Positions 1 to 8,720 are shown, numbered from the stretch's first letter. The stretch: 14,849 nucleotides of DNA from Opitutaceae bacterium UBA3033 (GCA_002367815.1 DFDG01000047.1:20430-35278), one strand, 5' to 3'. Program-made: numbers and translations. The notes: generated from the sequence alone by a model not told the origin.

Positions 1-2
1 AT

Positions 3-1607
3 CTGGTGGGATCGATTGAAGAGGAATTGGCGCATAAGCGTTTTGGGGTGTCATTGCTGCACGGCATCACCGGTTCGGGGAAAACCGAGGTTTATTTGCA
101 TGCCATTGATGCGGTGTTAAAAGCCGGTGGAGGAGTAATGTTTCTGGTGCCGGAAGTCGCGTTGACTCCACAAACGGTGGCGCGCTTACGTTCAAGGTTG
201 GAGGCAATCGCGCCAAATCATAAATGCGTAGTTTGGCACAGTCATTTGAGTGAGGGTGAACGACTTGATGGCTGGCTGGCCTTGGCGGCGGGCGAATCCC
301 GGGTCGTGGTTGGCGCCAGATCCGCGGTGTTTGCACCGGTGCATAACTTGAAACTGATCGTGGTGGATGAGGAACATGAACCGGCATACAAGCAGGACGA
401 GACCCCGCGTTACCACGGGCGCGACGTGGCCGTCTATCGGGCAAAACTGAATCACGCGCATTGTTTATTGGGATCGGCCACGCCTTCGTTGGAGAGCTAC
501 GCCAATGCGTTGGCCGGTAAATACAAATTGCACGAGCTGAAATTGCGCGTGGATGACCGCAAACTCCCGTACATCGATGTAGTTGATATGAGGATAGAAA
601 TCATGCGTTCACGCGGAATGACGACACTTTCGCAGCGACTGGTGAATGCCATGCAGGATCGCTTTGAAAAGCGTGAACAGACCATTTTATTTATTAACCG
701 CCGGGGTTATTCTTCTTCCATGCAGTGCACGGAATGTGGGCATGTGGAGGAGTGTGCGCATTGCAGCATCAGTATGACCTACCACCGTAAGGACGAAATG
801 CTCCGGTGTCATTTATGCGGTGCGGAAAAAACGGCGCCCATTAGTTGTCCAAAATGTCGTTCACCCAAAATACGTTGGCGTGGACTGGGCACGCAAAGGG
901 TGGAGGAGGCCGTGCGACGGGTCCTGCCCCGTGCGCGGATCGAACGCATGGACACGGACACCATGAGCAAGAAAAACCGGTTTCGCGAGGTGCTCGGTCA
1001 GTTCCGCACTGGCAAAATTGATGTGTTGGTCGGCACCCAAATGATCGGCAAGGGGCTCGATTTTCCTAATGTCACTTTGGTGGGATTGATTGACGCGGAT
1101 ATCTCGATGCACATTCCCGATTTCCGCGCCAATGAACGCACTTTTCAATTATTGGTCCAAGTGGCAGGTCGTTCCGGTCGCGGCGATCGGGCTGGTGAGG
1201 TGGTCGTGCAAACTTTCACGCCGCAGGCCGAACCGATTCAATTTTCCCGCCATGCGGACTACGCCGGATTCAGTGCAGCGGAATTGAAACTACGAAAGGA
1301 CTTTCATTATCCCCCATACCGTCACCTCATTCATCATCTTTTTCGCGGACCCAATGCAGATAAGTTGAAGTTCTTTGCCGAACAGTGGGCCAAACTGGTG
1401 GAGAAAGAAATGGGGGACAAAGTTGAGTTGCGCGGTCCTTCGCCATCGCCAATTGAGAAGATCAAAGACGCTTATCGTTGGCAGCTTTGGTATTTCACCA
1501 ACAATGTCACCAAGACCATTCCAACGTTAACTCGACTGCGCGCCGAGTTTGCCTGGCCCGACGATATTATCCAAGTTTTGGACGTGGATCCGGTGAGTCT
1601 TTCCTGA
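3..1607 (+). CDS. priA: Primosomal protein N' (PriA helicase), 5'-truncated
   Basis: PriA is a 3'-5' superfamily 2 DNA helicase that recognises stalled forks and reloads the replisome. The frame is open to the left edge, so the N-terminal 3'-end-binding and winged-helix regions (roughly 200 residues in the family) lie outside the window; the GTG at position 6 is not the true start. Counting from that GTG, I see Walker A GITGSGKT (20-27), the DEEH box (121-124), GSATPS (156-161), and motif VI QVAGRSGRG (385-393). Eight cysteines (241, 244, 250, 253, 268, 271, 281, 284) form the paired zinc sites typical of PriA. The C-terminus ends in DVDPVSL, as usual for the family. It converges on the next gene, with only 3 bp between the stop codons. 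The identification is secure; only the missing 5' end limits it. Confidence 0.97.
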   Translation: MVGSIEEELAHKRFGVSLLHGITGSGKTEVYLHAIDAVLKAGGGVMFLVPEVALTPQTVARLRSRLEAIAPNHKCVVWHSHLSEGERLDGWLALAAGESRVVVGARSAVFAPVHNLKLIVVDEEHEPAYKQDETPRYHGRDVAVYRAKLNHAHCLLGSATPSLESYANALAGKYKLHELKLRVDDRKLPYIDVVDMRIEIMRSRGMTTLSQRLVNAMQDRFEKREQTILFINRRGYSSSMQCTECGHVEECAHCSISMTYHRKDEMLRCHLCGAEKTAPISCPKCRSPKIRWRGLGTQRVEEAVRRVLPRARIERMDTDTMSKKNRFREVLGQFRTGKIDVLVGTQMIGKGLDFPNVTLVGLIDADISMHIPDFRANERTFQLLVQVAGRSGRGDRAGEVVVQTFTPQAEPIQFSRHADYAGFSAAELKLRKDFHYPPYRHLIHHLFRGPNADKLKFFAEQWAKLVEKEMGDKVELRGPSPSPIEKIKDAYRWQLWYFTNNVTKTIPTLTRLRAEFAWPDDIIQVLDVDPVSLS

Positions 1608-1610
1608 TTT

Positions 1611-2780
1611 TTACGCGCATACATCGGCCGCACGCCAGCGAGTGGCGTAGATGCCGACTTTATATTTATGCTTGTCGGTCGGATCCAAGGCAGGTTTTTG
1701 ATAATAGACGGAAAGTATTTCGCCGGGTGACGTTTCGATGGAGGCAGGGTAACCCAGGTCGTAACCAGCGTTGTCGTCGCGTAGAATGATCTCATGCGCG
1801 ATATCCCAAGTCGTGCCATCATTGCTGATACAGGCACGTTCGCCGTAGGGCGCGGTGCGTCGGCCATAGGTGCAGACGGTGCGACCGTCCTTTAAGACGA
1901 AAAGATGCGGGGGAAATCCAAGCATCGGAGTTTGTTCAGGCGCAGACCAATTATGTCCATTATCATCGGAGTAAGATTGCCAGAGCCTGAGATCGTCGCG
2001 GGTGTCATCATAGGCCCGCGCAGTGTAGCGCAACATCGCGACCACCCGGCCGGACGGCTGTTGGGTGAGATGGGGTTCGCCAAAGTGATGCGTCTGCGTG
2101 GTCGGGCATTTTATATCCGCCAACTTTGTCCACGGCTTTTCCGGATCATCGGTGCCGTAAATGGCGGAATGGTCGGGTGTATTGCGATAGGATGCAATGA
2201 GTAGCGACCCGTTTTGTAGGGTTATGCCGCCGTGAACACTGTCGGGGCCACGTTGAGGTGATGACCATGTGTGGCCGTGATCAGATGAAATAATAGTCCA
2301 GTTTCCTTTAAGGTTCTCGGCAGATTTGTATTCTGGAGAATTCACCTGTTCGATCCATGCTGCGAGCATCTCGGGCGGATAAGAATTGCGCGCCAAGGCG
2401 CGATATTGCGCCTCTTGCCAAAAAGTAGACCAGATGTGCATGATTACTCTGCCGTCGGGCATAACAGTGAGGCCGTTTTCCCGGTCATCGATCGCAGTAT
2501 TATAGGCCACCACAGGTTTGGACCAAGTGACCCCATTGTCGGAGGACCGCATGGTGACCAGGGACCCAGTAGGAAAGAGGTGTTGGCGGGTGCGGGTGAA
2601 CGAGAGCAGTAGATCTCCATTGCCCAAGCGAACGAGCGCCGGCCATGCGCAATAATACTCATCGTCGTGATAAATTGTCTGATGGGAGAGAACGGTGGAT
2701 TTCGAGCTCATATTTGGGGGTGGGGGCTGCAAAGAGTAATGCAAAGTATGGGTTCGATAGACTGAGTCGAGACTCGCCAT
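1611..2780 (-). CDS. BNR/Asp-box sialidase-like protein (six-bladed propeller)
   Basis: A 389-residue protein with four Asp boxes of the S-x-D-x-G-x-T-W type, at about residues 80-86, 166-172, 271-278 and 319-325, the spacing expected of a beta-propeller. Other family-like stretches are CAWPALVRLGNGDLL (44-58) and DLGYPASIET near 341-350. This matches the broad sialidase/BNR_2 family, whose members include exo-sialidases and many uncharacterised sugar-binding or hydrolytic proteins; the substrate cannot be told from sequence alone. I see no signal peptide, so it may act in the cytoplasm. The start is uncertain: ATG at 2780 gives a non-conserved N-terminus with a Pro-rich stretch, while ATG at 2711 (residue 24) would leave a 104-bp divergent promoter region before mpl. 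Neither has a clear Shine-Dalgarno sequence. Classical sialidase arginine-triad residues are not obvious to me. Confidence 0.85.
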   Translation of the reverse strand: MASLDSVYRTHTLHYSLQPPPPNMSSKSTVLSHQTIYHDDEYYCAWPALVRLGNGDLLLSFTRTRQHLFPTGSLVTMRSSDNGVTWSKPVVAYNTAIDDRENGLTVMPDGRVIMHIWSTFWQEAQYRALARNSYPPEMLAAWIEQVNSPEYKSAENLKGNWTIISSDHGHTWSSPQRGPDSVHGGITLQNGSLLIASYRNTPDHSAIYGTDDPEKPWTKLADIKCPTTQTHHFGEPHLTQQPSGRVVAMLRYTARAYDDTRDDLRLWQSYSDDNGHNWSAPEQTPMLGFPPHLFVLKDGRTVCTYGRRTAPYGERACISNDGTTWDIAHEIILRDDNAGYDLGYPASIETSPGEILSVYYQKPALDPTDKHKYKVGIYATRWRAADVCA

Positions 2781-2815
2781 GCGTTTTGAAATGAAAAATA
2801 TGACAGGCGCTGATT

Positions 2816-4303
2816 ATGAAACTGTATTTCATGGGAATATGTGGAACCGCGATGGGCAATGCCGCGTTACTTGCGCGTTCGGCTGGGCATGAAGTAGTGG
2901 GAAGTGATGCCGGGGTCTATCCGCCGATGAGCACAGTTTTGCAAGAAGCGGGAATCGCGGTCCACGAGGGATATGATCCTGGTCGCCTGCAAAAAATCGC
3001 TCCTGATCTGGTGGTCATTGGCAATGCATTGTCGCGGGGACATCCGGAGATAGAGTGGTTGTGGGAGAGCCGTGCATTTGCCTGTGTTTCCCTCCCCGGA
3101 TTTTTGGCCGACCACGTGCTCAAGGGCCGTAAAAATATCGTTATCGCTGGCACCCACGGGAAGACCACGACCACGGCAATGACGGCATTTCTCCTGCGGG
3201 AAAATGAATGTGATCCGGGATTTCTTATCGGTGGCGTGCCCAACGATCCTCCCGTGGGAAATCATTTGGGCACACCCGATGATCCTTTTGTGATTGAAGG
3301 CGACGAATACGACAGCGCGTTCTTCGACAAACGCAGCAAGTTCATCCACTATGCTCCATCCATTGCGGTGATCAACAATCTGGAATTTGATCATGCCGAC
3401 ATCTTTCGCGATCTGGCGGATGTGCAGCGGACTTTCCGGCATCTCACCCGCATTGTGCCACGCAACGGCTGGATCGTGCTGAATGGGGATGATGCCAACT
3501 TAAAGACTTTGGTTCCGATGCCTTGGACGCGGGTGCTCAAAGTTGGCGTTGATGCCGGGAACGATGTGCGGATCTCGAACTTCAACGAGGATGCTGATGG
3601 AGCGACTTTCACTTTGCTCTGGCGAAATAATGTATGGGCTAAAATCAAATGGTCGCAGCCCGGATTGTTTAATGCGCGCAATGCCGCGATGGCGGCGATC
3701 GCAGCCCAATTGTCCTTGCTGCCATTGGATCGAAATAACGAAGAATCTGTCACTCATTTCGTAACCAACGCTTCCGCACCTGAGTCGTTGAAACTCGGAG
3801 GATTGTCTCGTTTTCGAGGGGTGAAGCGAAGACAGGAAATTCTACTCAATACCAAAGGACTAAAGGTCATTGAGGATTTTGGACACCATCCGACGGCTTT
3901 GGCCGAAACCCTGCAATCTTTCCGTGCACGTTTTCCGGACCACGTCATTCACGCGGCATTCGAGCCCAGAAGTAACACCGCTCGAACGCGTGTAATGCAG
4001 ACTGGTTTCATGCGCGCATTGGCATTGGCTGATGAGGTCTATATTGGCAATGTATCCCGCGCCGAAGGGTTGGCCGACGCCGAACGCTTTGATGTGGAAG
4101 GAGTGCTAAGCTTCTTGGACAGTCAGGGCACCCATGGCCAGTCCGCTGAAAACAATATGATTCTGCTGGAGAAGCTGATCATCAACACACTTTCTCTGTT
4201 TGATACCCCACAACTTGTGGTCTTTTTCACCAATGGTTCCTTCGACGGGATCATCGGCAAGTATGTGGCCGCGGCCAGGAAAGCTGCCTTGGTACAATCC
4301 TGA
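2816..4303 (+). CDS. mpl: UDP-N-acetylmuramate:L-Ala-gamma-D-Glu-meso-DAP ligase (Mpl)
   Basis: Mpl is a cytoplasmic Mur-ligase relative that attaches the recycled tripeptide L-Ala-D-Glu-mDAP to UDP-MurNAc using ATP, feeding it back into peptidoglycan synthesis. The 495-residue product has the N-terminal nucleotide-fold motif GICGTAMG (7-14), the ATP loop AGTHGKTTTT (111-120), EGDEYDSAFFD (161-171) and NNLEFDHADIF (187-197) in the central domain, and DFGHHPTA (354-361). FEPRSNTARTR (382-392) and FTNGSFDGI (471-479) distinguish Mpl from MurC. It is slightly longer than the E. coli protein. Transcription is divergent from the sialidase-like gene and the 3' end converges on the NlpC/P60-like gene with a 14-bp gap, so it looks monocistronic. 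It implies a DAP-type cell wall and muropeptide recycling. Confidence 0.95.
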   Translation: MKLYFMGICGTAMGNAALLARSAGHEVVGSDAGVYPPMSTVLQEAGIAVHEGYDPGRLQKIAPDLVVIGNALSRGHPEIEWLWESRAFACVSLPGFLADHVLKGRKNIVIAGTHGKTTTTAMTAFLLRENECDPGFLIGGVPNDPPVGNHLGTPDDPFVIEGDEYDSAFFDKRSKFIHYAPSIAVINNLEFDHADIFRDLADVQRTFRHLTRIVPRNGWIVLNGDDANLKTLVPMPWTRVLKVGVDAGNDVRISNFNEDADGATFTLLWRNNVWAKIKWSQPGLFNARNAAMAAIAAQLSLLPLDRNNEESVTHFVTNASAPESLKLGGLSRFRGVKRRQEILLNTKGLKVIEDFGHHPTALAETLQSFRARFPDHVIHAAFEPRSNTARTRVMQTGFMRALALADEVYIGNVSRAEGLADAERFDVEGVLSFLDSQGTHGQSAENNMILLEKLIINTLSLFDTPQLVVFFTNGSFDGIIGKYVAAARKAALVQS

Positions 4304-4317
4304 TTCAGCGTTGTTTG

Positions 4318-5558
4318 TCAGAGGAATTTTGGCCGGTAACGCTGAATATCCAGCGGTTGATCCGAAGGGTAATACGCGATGACGTCCTGAAGATTCATCA
4401 ATATCCAGGGAGATGTGGCCGAAGCTCCGTTTTTGGTGAAAACAATATCGTCGGCAATGAATACGCAGGAGTGGATGATGTCGCCGTTGGGCAACGCAAA
4501 GAGGTAGATATCGCCGAATTTGGGGCGCCCGGCTACCGGATAGTAATTGTTGCGAAAGGCGATTGTGACTTCGTTGATATCTTCGTATTTTTCATCAGGT
4601 TCGGAATTGAAAAAATTCAATACTGTCCAATGGCAGTCCATAAACGTAACACTGTCAGGATTATTGATTGAAGGATAGGTATAGAGACGGGAACGGGCAA
4701 AAGGGGGCAGTAGGTGCACGATGTCGATTGTTGCGCCATTAGAGTGCTGCGTGAGTGAGCGTAAGAGCGGACCGATGTCTTTATTGCCAGTTCCTCCCCA
4801 GTAATTTTCGAGTGCCTCGATATCTGTTTGCGGGTTCAACTGTAATTTGACGAGCAATGTCGATTTACGGGCGAGTGTCTTGAGTAGGCGGGTTCGTTCT
4901 TCGAAGGATTTGATCGTGGGCAACAACAGGGATATATCCGAAAAAAGGACGGCGGAACCACGGCGGTAAATCAGCCGTTTTACCGCCGCTAGGGTCTCAG
5001 GATTCAAGCCGCTGTTTTTCCACCACTCATCTTCTGCGTCGGCGCGAAAACGGAAGGGTTCATGTTGTTCCCGGTTTTCAGGGAATTGGGACAGTGCGCT
5101 ATAAATCACATTACGCGATTCAGGGGTCAGACCAAAGACATGTCTTTGAAAACTTTGATAAGGGTAATGCCATCTTTGATCTGAGTATATTCCGGCCGAC
5201 GGATATTTTCCAACTGCTCCGAACTTAGCTGGGCCTTGCTCCATAGGGCATCTAGTTTGGCGCTGTCGTATCCCTTGAAGGTCCAGATCGCGGAATCGAT
5301 GCTCGGAATATTTGCTGGCAGCTGTTGGTCGGGTGGCTCCGTCAAAATACGGACATATTCCAGATTCCCCCATGGGCCCGGATTGCAACAAAAATAATCG
5401 GCGTTGGTTGATAACTTAGCAGGAAGAAAATTCAACCAGCCGGCAAAATACAGGCCAAGCAATACCCAGGGACCGAGTAACAGCAGAGACAGTAATATTG
5501 TCTTCCGCCGGGACATGTGAGGGGCACTCGTGGCTACGGAGCCTGTGAGGGTAGGCAT
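4318..5558 (-). pseudogene. NlpC/P60-like membrane-anchored protein, broken by a frameshift
   Basis: Two overlapping minus-strand frames together make one gene. The first (start ATG at 5558, preceded by GAGG at good spacing; GTG at 5564 is an alternative) carries an N-terminal membrane helix with the core LLSLLLLGPWVLLGLYFAGW and runs to a TGA at 5127-5129. The second frame continues sensibly from about FGLTPESRNVIYS to a TGA at 4318-4320. One extra base near 5130-5150 would join them. The C-terminal part resembles the NlpC/P60 papain-like fold: a Cys in FMDCHWTVLNFF (codon 4633-4635), then KFGDIYLFALPNGDIIHSC with a candidate catalytic His (codon 4471-4473). That assignment is by motif eye only. 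The middle domain (about 4700-5100) I do not recognise. The break may be a real mutation or a sequencing error. If intact, the product would be inner-membrane anchored with an outward-facing catalytic domain. Confidence 0.7.
4961..4988. repeat. Inverted repeat, 10-bp arms, inside the NlpC/P60-like gene
   Basis: CGGCGGTAAA (4961-4970) and TTTACCGCCG (4979-4988) are perfect complements around an 8-nt loop. The repeat lies within coding sequence and has no T-run after it, so it does not look like a terminator. It may be chance arising from the Lys/Arg-rich codons. Confidence 0.6.
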
Positions 5559-5617
5559 ATTCACCTCAAGTTCTACCCGAACCTTGATAATGACAGACAG
5601 AGCCCCAGAACCTACGC

Positions 5618-5728
5618 CTACTTGGTCTTAGTCTTAGCCTTGGTCTTAGCGGCGTCGGCCACTTTTTTTCGCTTCATGTATGCGACACGGCGTTTTTTCT
5701 TAATAACTTTGTTATATTGTTGGCTCAT
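5618..5728 (-). CDS. Small Lys/Arg-rich basic protein, 36 residues
   Basis: A complete short frame, ATG at 5728 to TAG at 5618-5620, beginning MSQQYNKVIKKKRRVAYMKR and ending in an alternating Lys/Ala/Thr tail (KTKAKTKTK). Roughly half the residues are Lys or Arg and there are no acidic residues except one Asp. The strong charge bias, the patterned tail and the good fit between the M61 gene (45 bp upstream) and the NlpC/P60-like gene (about 59 bp downstream) argue that it is real. The tail resembles histone H1-like or ribosome-associated basic peptides, suggesting RNA or DNA binding, but that is inference. I have an impression that similar short basic proteins occur in Verrucomicrobiota, which I cannot verify here. 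There is no clear Shine-Dalgarno sequence. The TCTTAG-like repeats at about 5625-5650 on the + strand are the codons of this tail. Confidence 0.65.
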   Translation of the reverse strand: MSQQYNKVIKKKRRVAYMKRKKVADAAKTKAKTKTK

Positions 5729-5773
5729 TTGAAATTTGGTTGGAGGTGGAGAATCAATGATGGCTCATGGGAG

Positions 5774-7651
5774 TCAAGTGTCAGAATCTGAACTGTTTTC
5801 ATCCGATTCCTCATTTTGCTCAAATTTCCCCAACCATGCTTCGAGATGGGTAGCCTGTTCCGGGGTGGCATCGCCCTTGATCTTGAGTATCCCCAGTGGG
5901 TCTGGAAGGCGTCCGAGGGTGACGGAAAGGGTTAATAAATGTCCCCGGCGCGAAATTAACAGATCTACTTTATCACCGGAATGATAGTTCTTCAGCATCG
6001 ATTCAAGGCTGGAGGAAATGCGAAAACCATTCAGTGCCAACAGCTCATCATTGACGTAAACGCCTGCATTGTAGGCCGGCGTGTCTGTACGCACTGAACT
6101 TACGATGAGTTGGCCGTTGGTGATCTTGGTTTCGGCCCCAAGCCAAGCCGCTTCCGGGTCTGGTGGTTCAATGCCGTTAGGCAGTAAGCTATCATCCGGT
6201 TTTTTAGGGGCTTCAAATTCCAGTCCATACCAGTCCAGCATTGGCTCATAATCATATTGGCCAGGGAGCTGTATTAACTGCCGAATCCAAGGTGCGATAT
6301 CAGCCCCGGTCACTTCGCTGACGAGGGCGATGAATTGTTCCTCAGTATAACCAGTTGTCCCACTGTAACGGGAATAGGCGGCGCGCATGACATCATCGAG
6401 AGATTTGGTTCCCGCGCTTCGCCGGCGAATTTCGGTATCCAATAGCAGCCCAGCTACGGCACCCACGCTGTAATAACTAACCCGGGTGTTTACGGAGTTT
6501 TCGTCAGGTCGATAGTTCTTAATCCATGCATCGAATGAAGAATCGGAGAGTGATTGCACCAATCGCCCCGGAATTTTTTCGTTGGCAGCAATCGAATTGC
6601 CAATGCCTTTGAGATAGTTTTCCCGCGTAGAGAAACCGGCCCGATGCAACATGATGTGTTGGTAATAACTGGTGATGCCTTCGACAACCCATAGCGATCT
6701 GGTGTAGGCTTCGTGTTCATAGTTGAATGGCCCGAGTTCAACTGGTCGCAGACGTTTGCCGTTCCAAGTATGGAAATATTCATGGCTTACCAAGGAAAGC
6801 CATGAACCGATGCCCCCGCGAGTGAGCGAGAGCGACCGATCGGCCATCATCACAAAAGCTTGTCTATGTTCCAAGCCACCACGTTGGCCGGTGAGTAGGT
6901 TGAATACATAATACGGTTCCTTGGTCGGCAGTCCGCCCCAAAATTCTTTTTGGGTGTTTACCAAGTGGGCAAAGTTACGCGCGGCTCGGGCGTTGTTCCA
7001 TATGCCTTCACCCCCGATCGTGACGAGGTAATGGGTCGCACCGTCGATTTCGAAATGATCGACCTGAGGTGAACCGGCGAGCAGGGGACTGTCGATTAAT
7101 GTGTCATAGTCAGGCGCCGTGTAAGTGTGGGGGGCATCCCCCGGCGACAAAGGCGTGTAGGTGCCAGCCCAATCGGATGGCAGTTCCACTTTCACCGTGT
7201 AGGGTCGTTGGTAATTTTCGGCGAGAGTCAGGTAGGTGGGGGCGCCTTGAATCATGGCGAACTCCCCTTCAATCCAATTCGAGCGAACATTAATTTCCCA
7301 ACCATAGAGGCGATACTTTATCAACACCCGGCTGTGCCCGTTGGTGCTTACGAGCCAGTGGTTCTTGGTGGTCTTGTTGATATCGAGTACTTCACCATTG
7401 AGGGAAGTCGCGCTGATGTGGTCGATGTGGCGCGCATATTCACGAATCAAATAGGATCCCGGGGTCCATACCGGCAAGAAAAGATCCAATTCGGAAGCAC
7501 CGTCGGTGGGTAGGTCGGCCTCAACTTCGACGTAATGGTGTAACGCGTCGTCGAAGTGCAAGGTGTAGTTAACGGCTGAGAGATTTTCCGCTCGCGCACA
7601 AATTGCGAAAGTAATCAGAGCACAAAATTGGAACAGTCGTCGTATTGTCAT
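5774..7651 (-). CDS. M61-family metallopeptidase with C-terminal PDZ domain
   Basis: A glycyl-aminopeptidase-like M61 zinc peptidase, predicted to be exported. I chose ATG at 7651 (625 residues) because it places a signal peptide at the very N-terminus: MTIRRLFQFCALITFAICARA with likely cleavage after residue 21. The longer frame from 7711/7714 would bury it. Family features are RGGLEH (257-262), the zinc/catalytic motif HEYFHTWNGKRLRP (290-303), and the third metal ligand in WVVEGITSYY (Glu about 324). A PDZ domain spans about 502-580 (LGAETKI...VSSVRTDTPAYNAGVYVNDELLALNG), the usual M61 architecture. The tail is acidic and Ser-rich (EQNEESDENSSDSDT). Members of M61 remove N-terminal Gly or Ala; the physiological substrate is unknown. 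It follows the Rsm22-like gene by 69 bp. Confidence 0.92.
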   Translation of the reverse strand: MTIRRLFQFCALITFAICARAENLSAVNYTLHFDDALHHYVEVEADLPTDGASELDLFLPVWTPGSYLIREYARHIDHISATSLNGEVLDINKTTKNHWLVSTNGHSRVLIKYRLYGWEINVRSNWIEGEFAMIQGAPTYLTLAENYQRPYTVKVELPSDWAGTYTPLSPGDAPHTYTAPDYDTLIDSPLLAGSPQVDHFEIDGATHYLVTIGGEGIWNNARAARNFAHLVNTQKEFWGGLPTKEPYYVFNLLTGQRGGLEHRQAFVMMADRSLSLTRGGIGSWLSLVSHEYFHTWNGKRLRPVELGPFNYEHEAYTRSLWVVEGITSYYQHIMLHRAGFSTRENYLKGIGNSIAANEKIPGRLVQSLSDSSFDAWIKNYRPDENSVNTRVSYYSVGAVAGLLLDTEIRRRSAGTKSLDDVMRAAYSRYSGTTGYTEEQFIALVSEVTGADIAPWIRQLIQLPGQYDYEPMLDWYGLEFEAPKKPDDSLLPNGIEPPDPEAAWLGAETKITNGQLIVSSVRTDTPAYNAGVYVNDELLALNGFRISSSLESMLKNYHSGDKVDLLISRRGHLLTLSVTLGRLPDPLGILKIKGDATPEQATHLEAWLGKFEQNEESDENSSDSDT

Positions 7652-7720
7652 GGCGGGGCAGTAAGAGGTGATTGGGAGGAAATTCGCGAGCAAACTATGC
7701 CAATCTTTCATCAATACTAT

Positions 7721-8710
7721 TCAACCGGTGAACGCAGCTCCGTCGATCGCCTTGTCTCCGTCTCGTTGCCAGCGATAGACCAGTGGTCGTTTACTGCGTT
7801 CCAGTTCCTTAAAGAGTGTCGAATTGTTGCGCTTGGGCAATGTTAGCAAGGCCAGCCCATCGGCATCGCAATTTAGGAAACGTGCATAAGGTTTGAAATG
7901 TTTTGGGCGGCCAATAATTCGTGACCAACCTTTGCTCATGTTTTGAGATTTGCGATCGATCACGAAGAATGAATAAGGCAGGCTCCGCAGATCGATCCCT
8001 GCGCGTTGCCCAAATTTAACCCAATCAGGATTGGCAAATATCTCCGAAGGCGGAGGCGCAAAGAAATGACACCAGTCGCGTTCATTTCCGACGGCAAAGA
8101 CCGGACATGATTTCTGATGCGTGCAAGGTGCAACCACCTGAAAGGATGATAAAACTGCATTCCGAATTGCGCCGAGACCACGGCTGACTTCAGAAGTGCC
8201 GGGCTCGACCCAAATGACCGCATCGGCCCGTTCGATCAGTTTACGCAGTCCTGATAGTGCGTCTGTCGACAATTCGTTGAGCACATGACTGATGATCAGC
8301 AGTCCGATGGATTCGTCACCCTGTAAATATCCAGGGGTAACGGTTTCGATTTTCAGGGTAGGGAATTGGTGACGGGCCTTGGTTTGGGCAAAATCTGCGG
8401 CGATCAGCTCGTGATCCCACAATCGCAAGTGGGTAAAATGTTCGGCGCCAAAATGTCCAATCACGCGTCGCGCCGCAACGCCACTGCCGCATCCCCAATC
8501 TAAGATTGCCTTCGAGCTCGGTGACCAACCGCGGAGGGATAGCTCACGAAGCACATGGTCCCACTTCCAGCCGATGCGTTCGCCAAATGTCAGTTCGTAA
8601 CTGGCGAGAGCGGAGGTAGATTGCCAGTAAGACCCCGGTTCAAATTTTTCCTTAAGGAATCCGTCACGCAACCGGTCCAGCGCCGGCCAATCGAGTTCCG
8701 TCCAATTCAT
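7721..8710 (-). CDS. Rsm22-like SAM-dependent methyltransferase
   Basis: A 329-residue class I methyltransferase. The SAM-binding motif is LDWGCGSG (70-77), followed by HVLNEL (142-147) and WVEPGTSE (167-174), a pattern typical of the Rsm22/METTL17 family, which in mitochondria is bound to the small ribosomal subunit during assembly. Four cysteines sit as in that family: C196 and C202 (PCTHQKSC), C214 (DWCHFF) and C281 (FLNCDADG). In METTL17 an equivalent set holds a 4Fe-4S cluster, so Fe-S binding is a reasonable inference here. A role in small-subunit rRNA modification or assembly is likely by homology, but bacterial members are poorly characterised. It lies 52 bp downstream of another methyltransferase gene, with a perfect palindrome in the gap. 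Confidence 0.85.
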   Translation of the reverse strand: MNWTELDWPALDRLRDGFLKEKFEPGSYWQSTSALASYELTFGERIGWKWDHVLRELSLRGWSPSSKAILDWGCGSGVAARRVIGHFGAEHFTHLRLWDHELIAADFAQTKARHQFPTLKIETVTPGYLQGDESIGLLIISHVLNELSTDALSGLRKLIERADAVIWVEPGTSEVSRGLGAIRNAVLSSFQVVAPCTHQKSCPVFAVGNERDWCHFFAPPPSEIFANPDWVKFGQRAGIDLRSLPYSFFVIDRKSQNMSKGWSRIIGRPKHFKPYARFLNCDADGLALLTLPKRNNSTLFKELERSKRPLVYRWQRDGDKAIDGAAFTG

Positions 8711-8720
8711 GGACCGGGTG

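Noticed and set aside
2867..3442. Minus-strand open frame of 191 codons
   Set aside because: It lies wholly within mpl on the opposite strand; the mpl motifs leave no doubt which strand codes.
5127..5160. Programmed -1 ribosomal frameshift in the NlpC/P60-like gene
   Set aside because: I found no slippery heptamer in the right phase and no obvious downstream pseudoknot; a lost base is simpler.
5620..5655. Short tandem repeat (TCTTAG-like units) as a non-coding repeat
   Set aside because: It is explained by the Lys/Ala/Thr codons of the small basic protein's tail on the minus strand.
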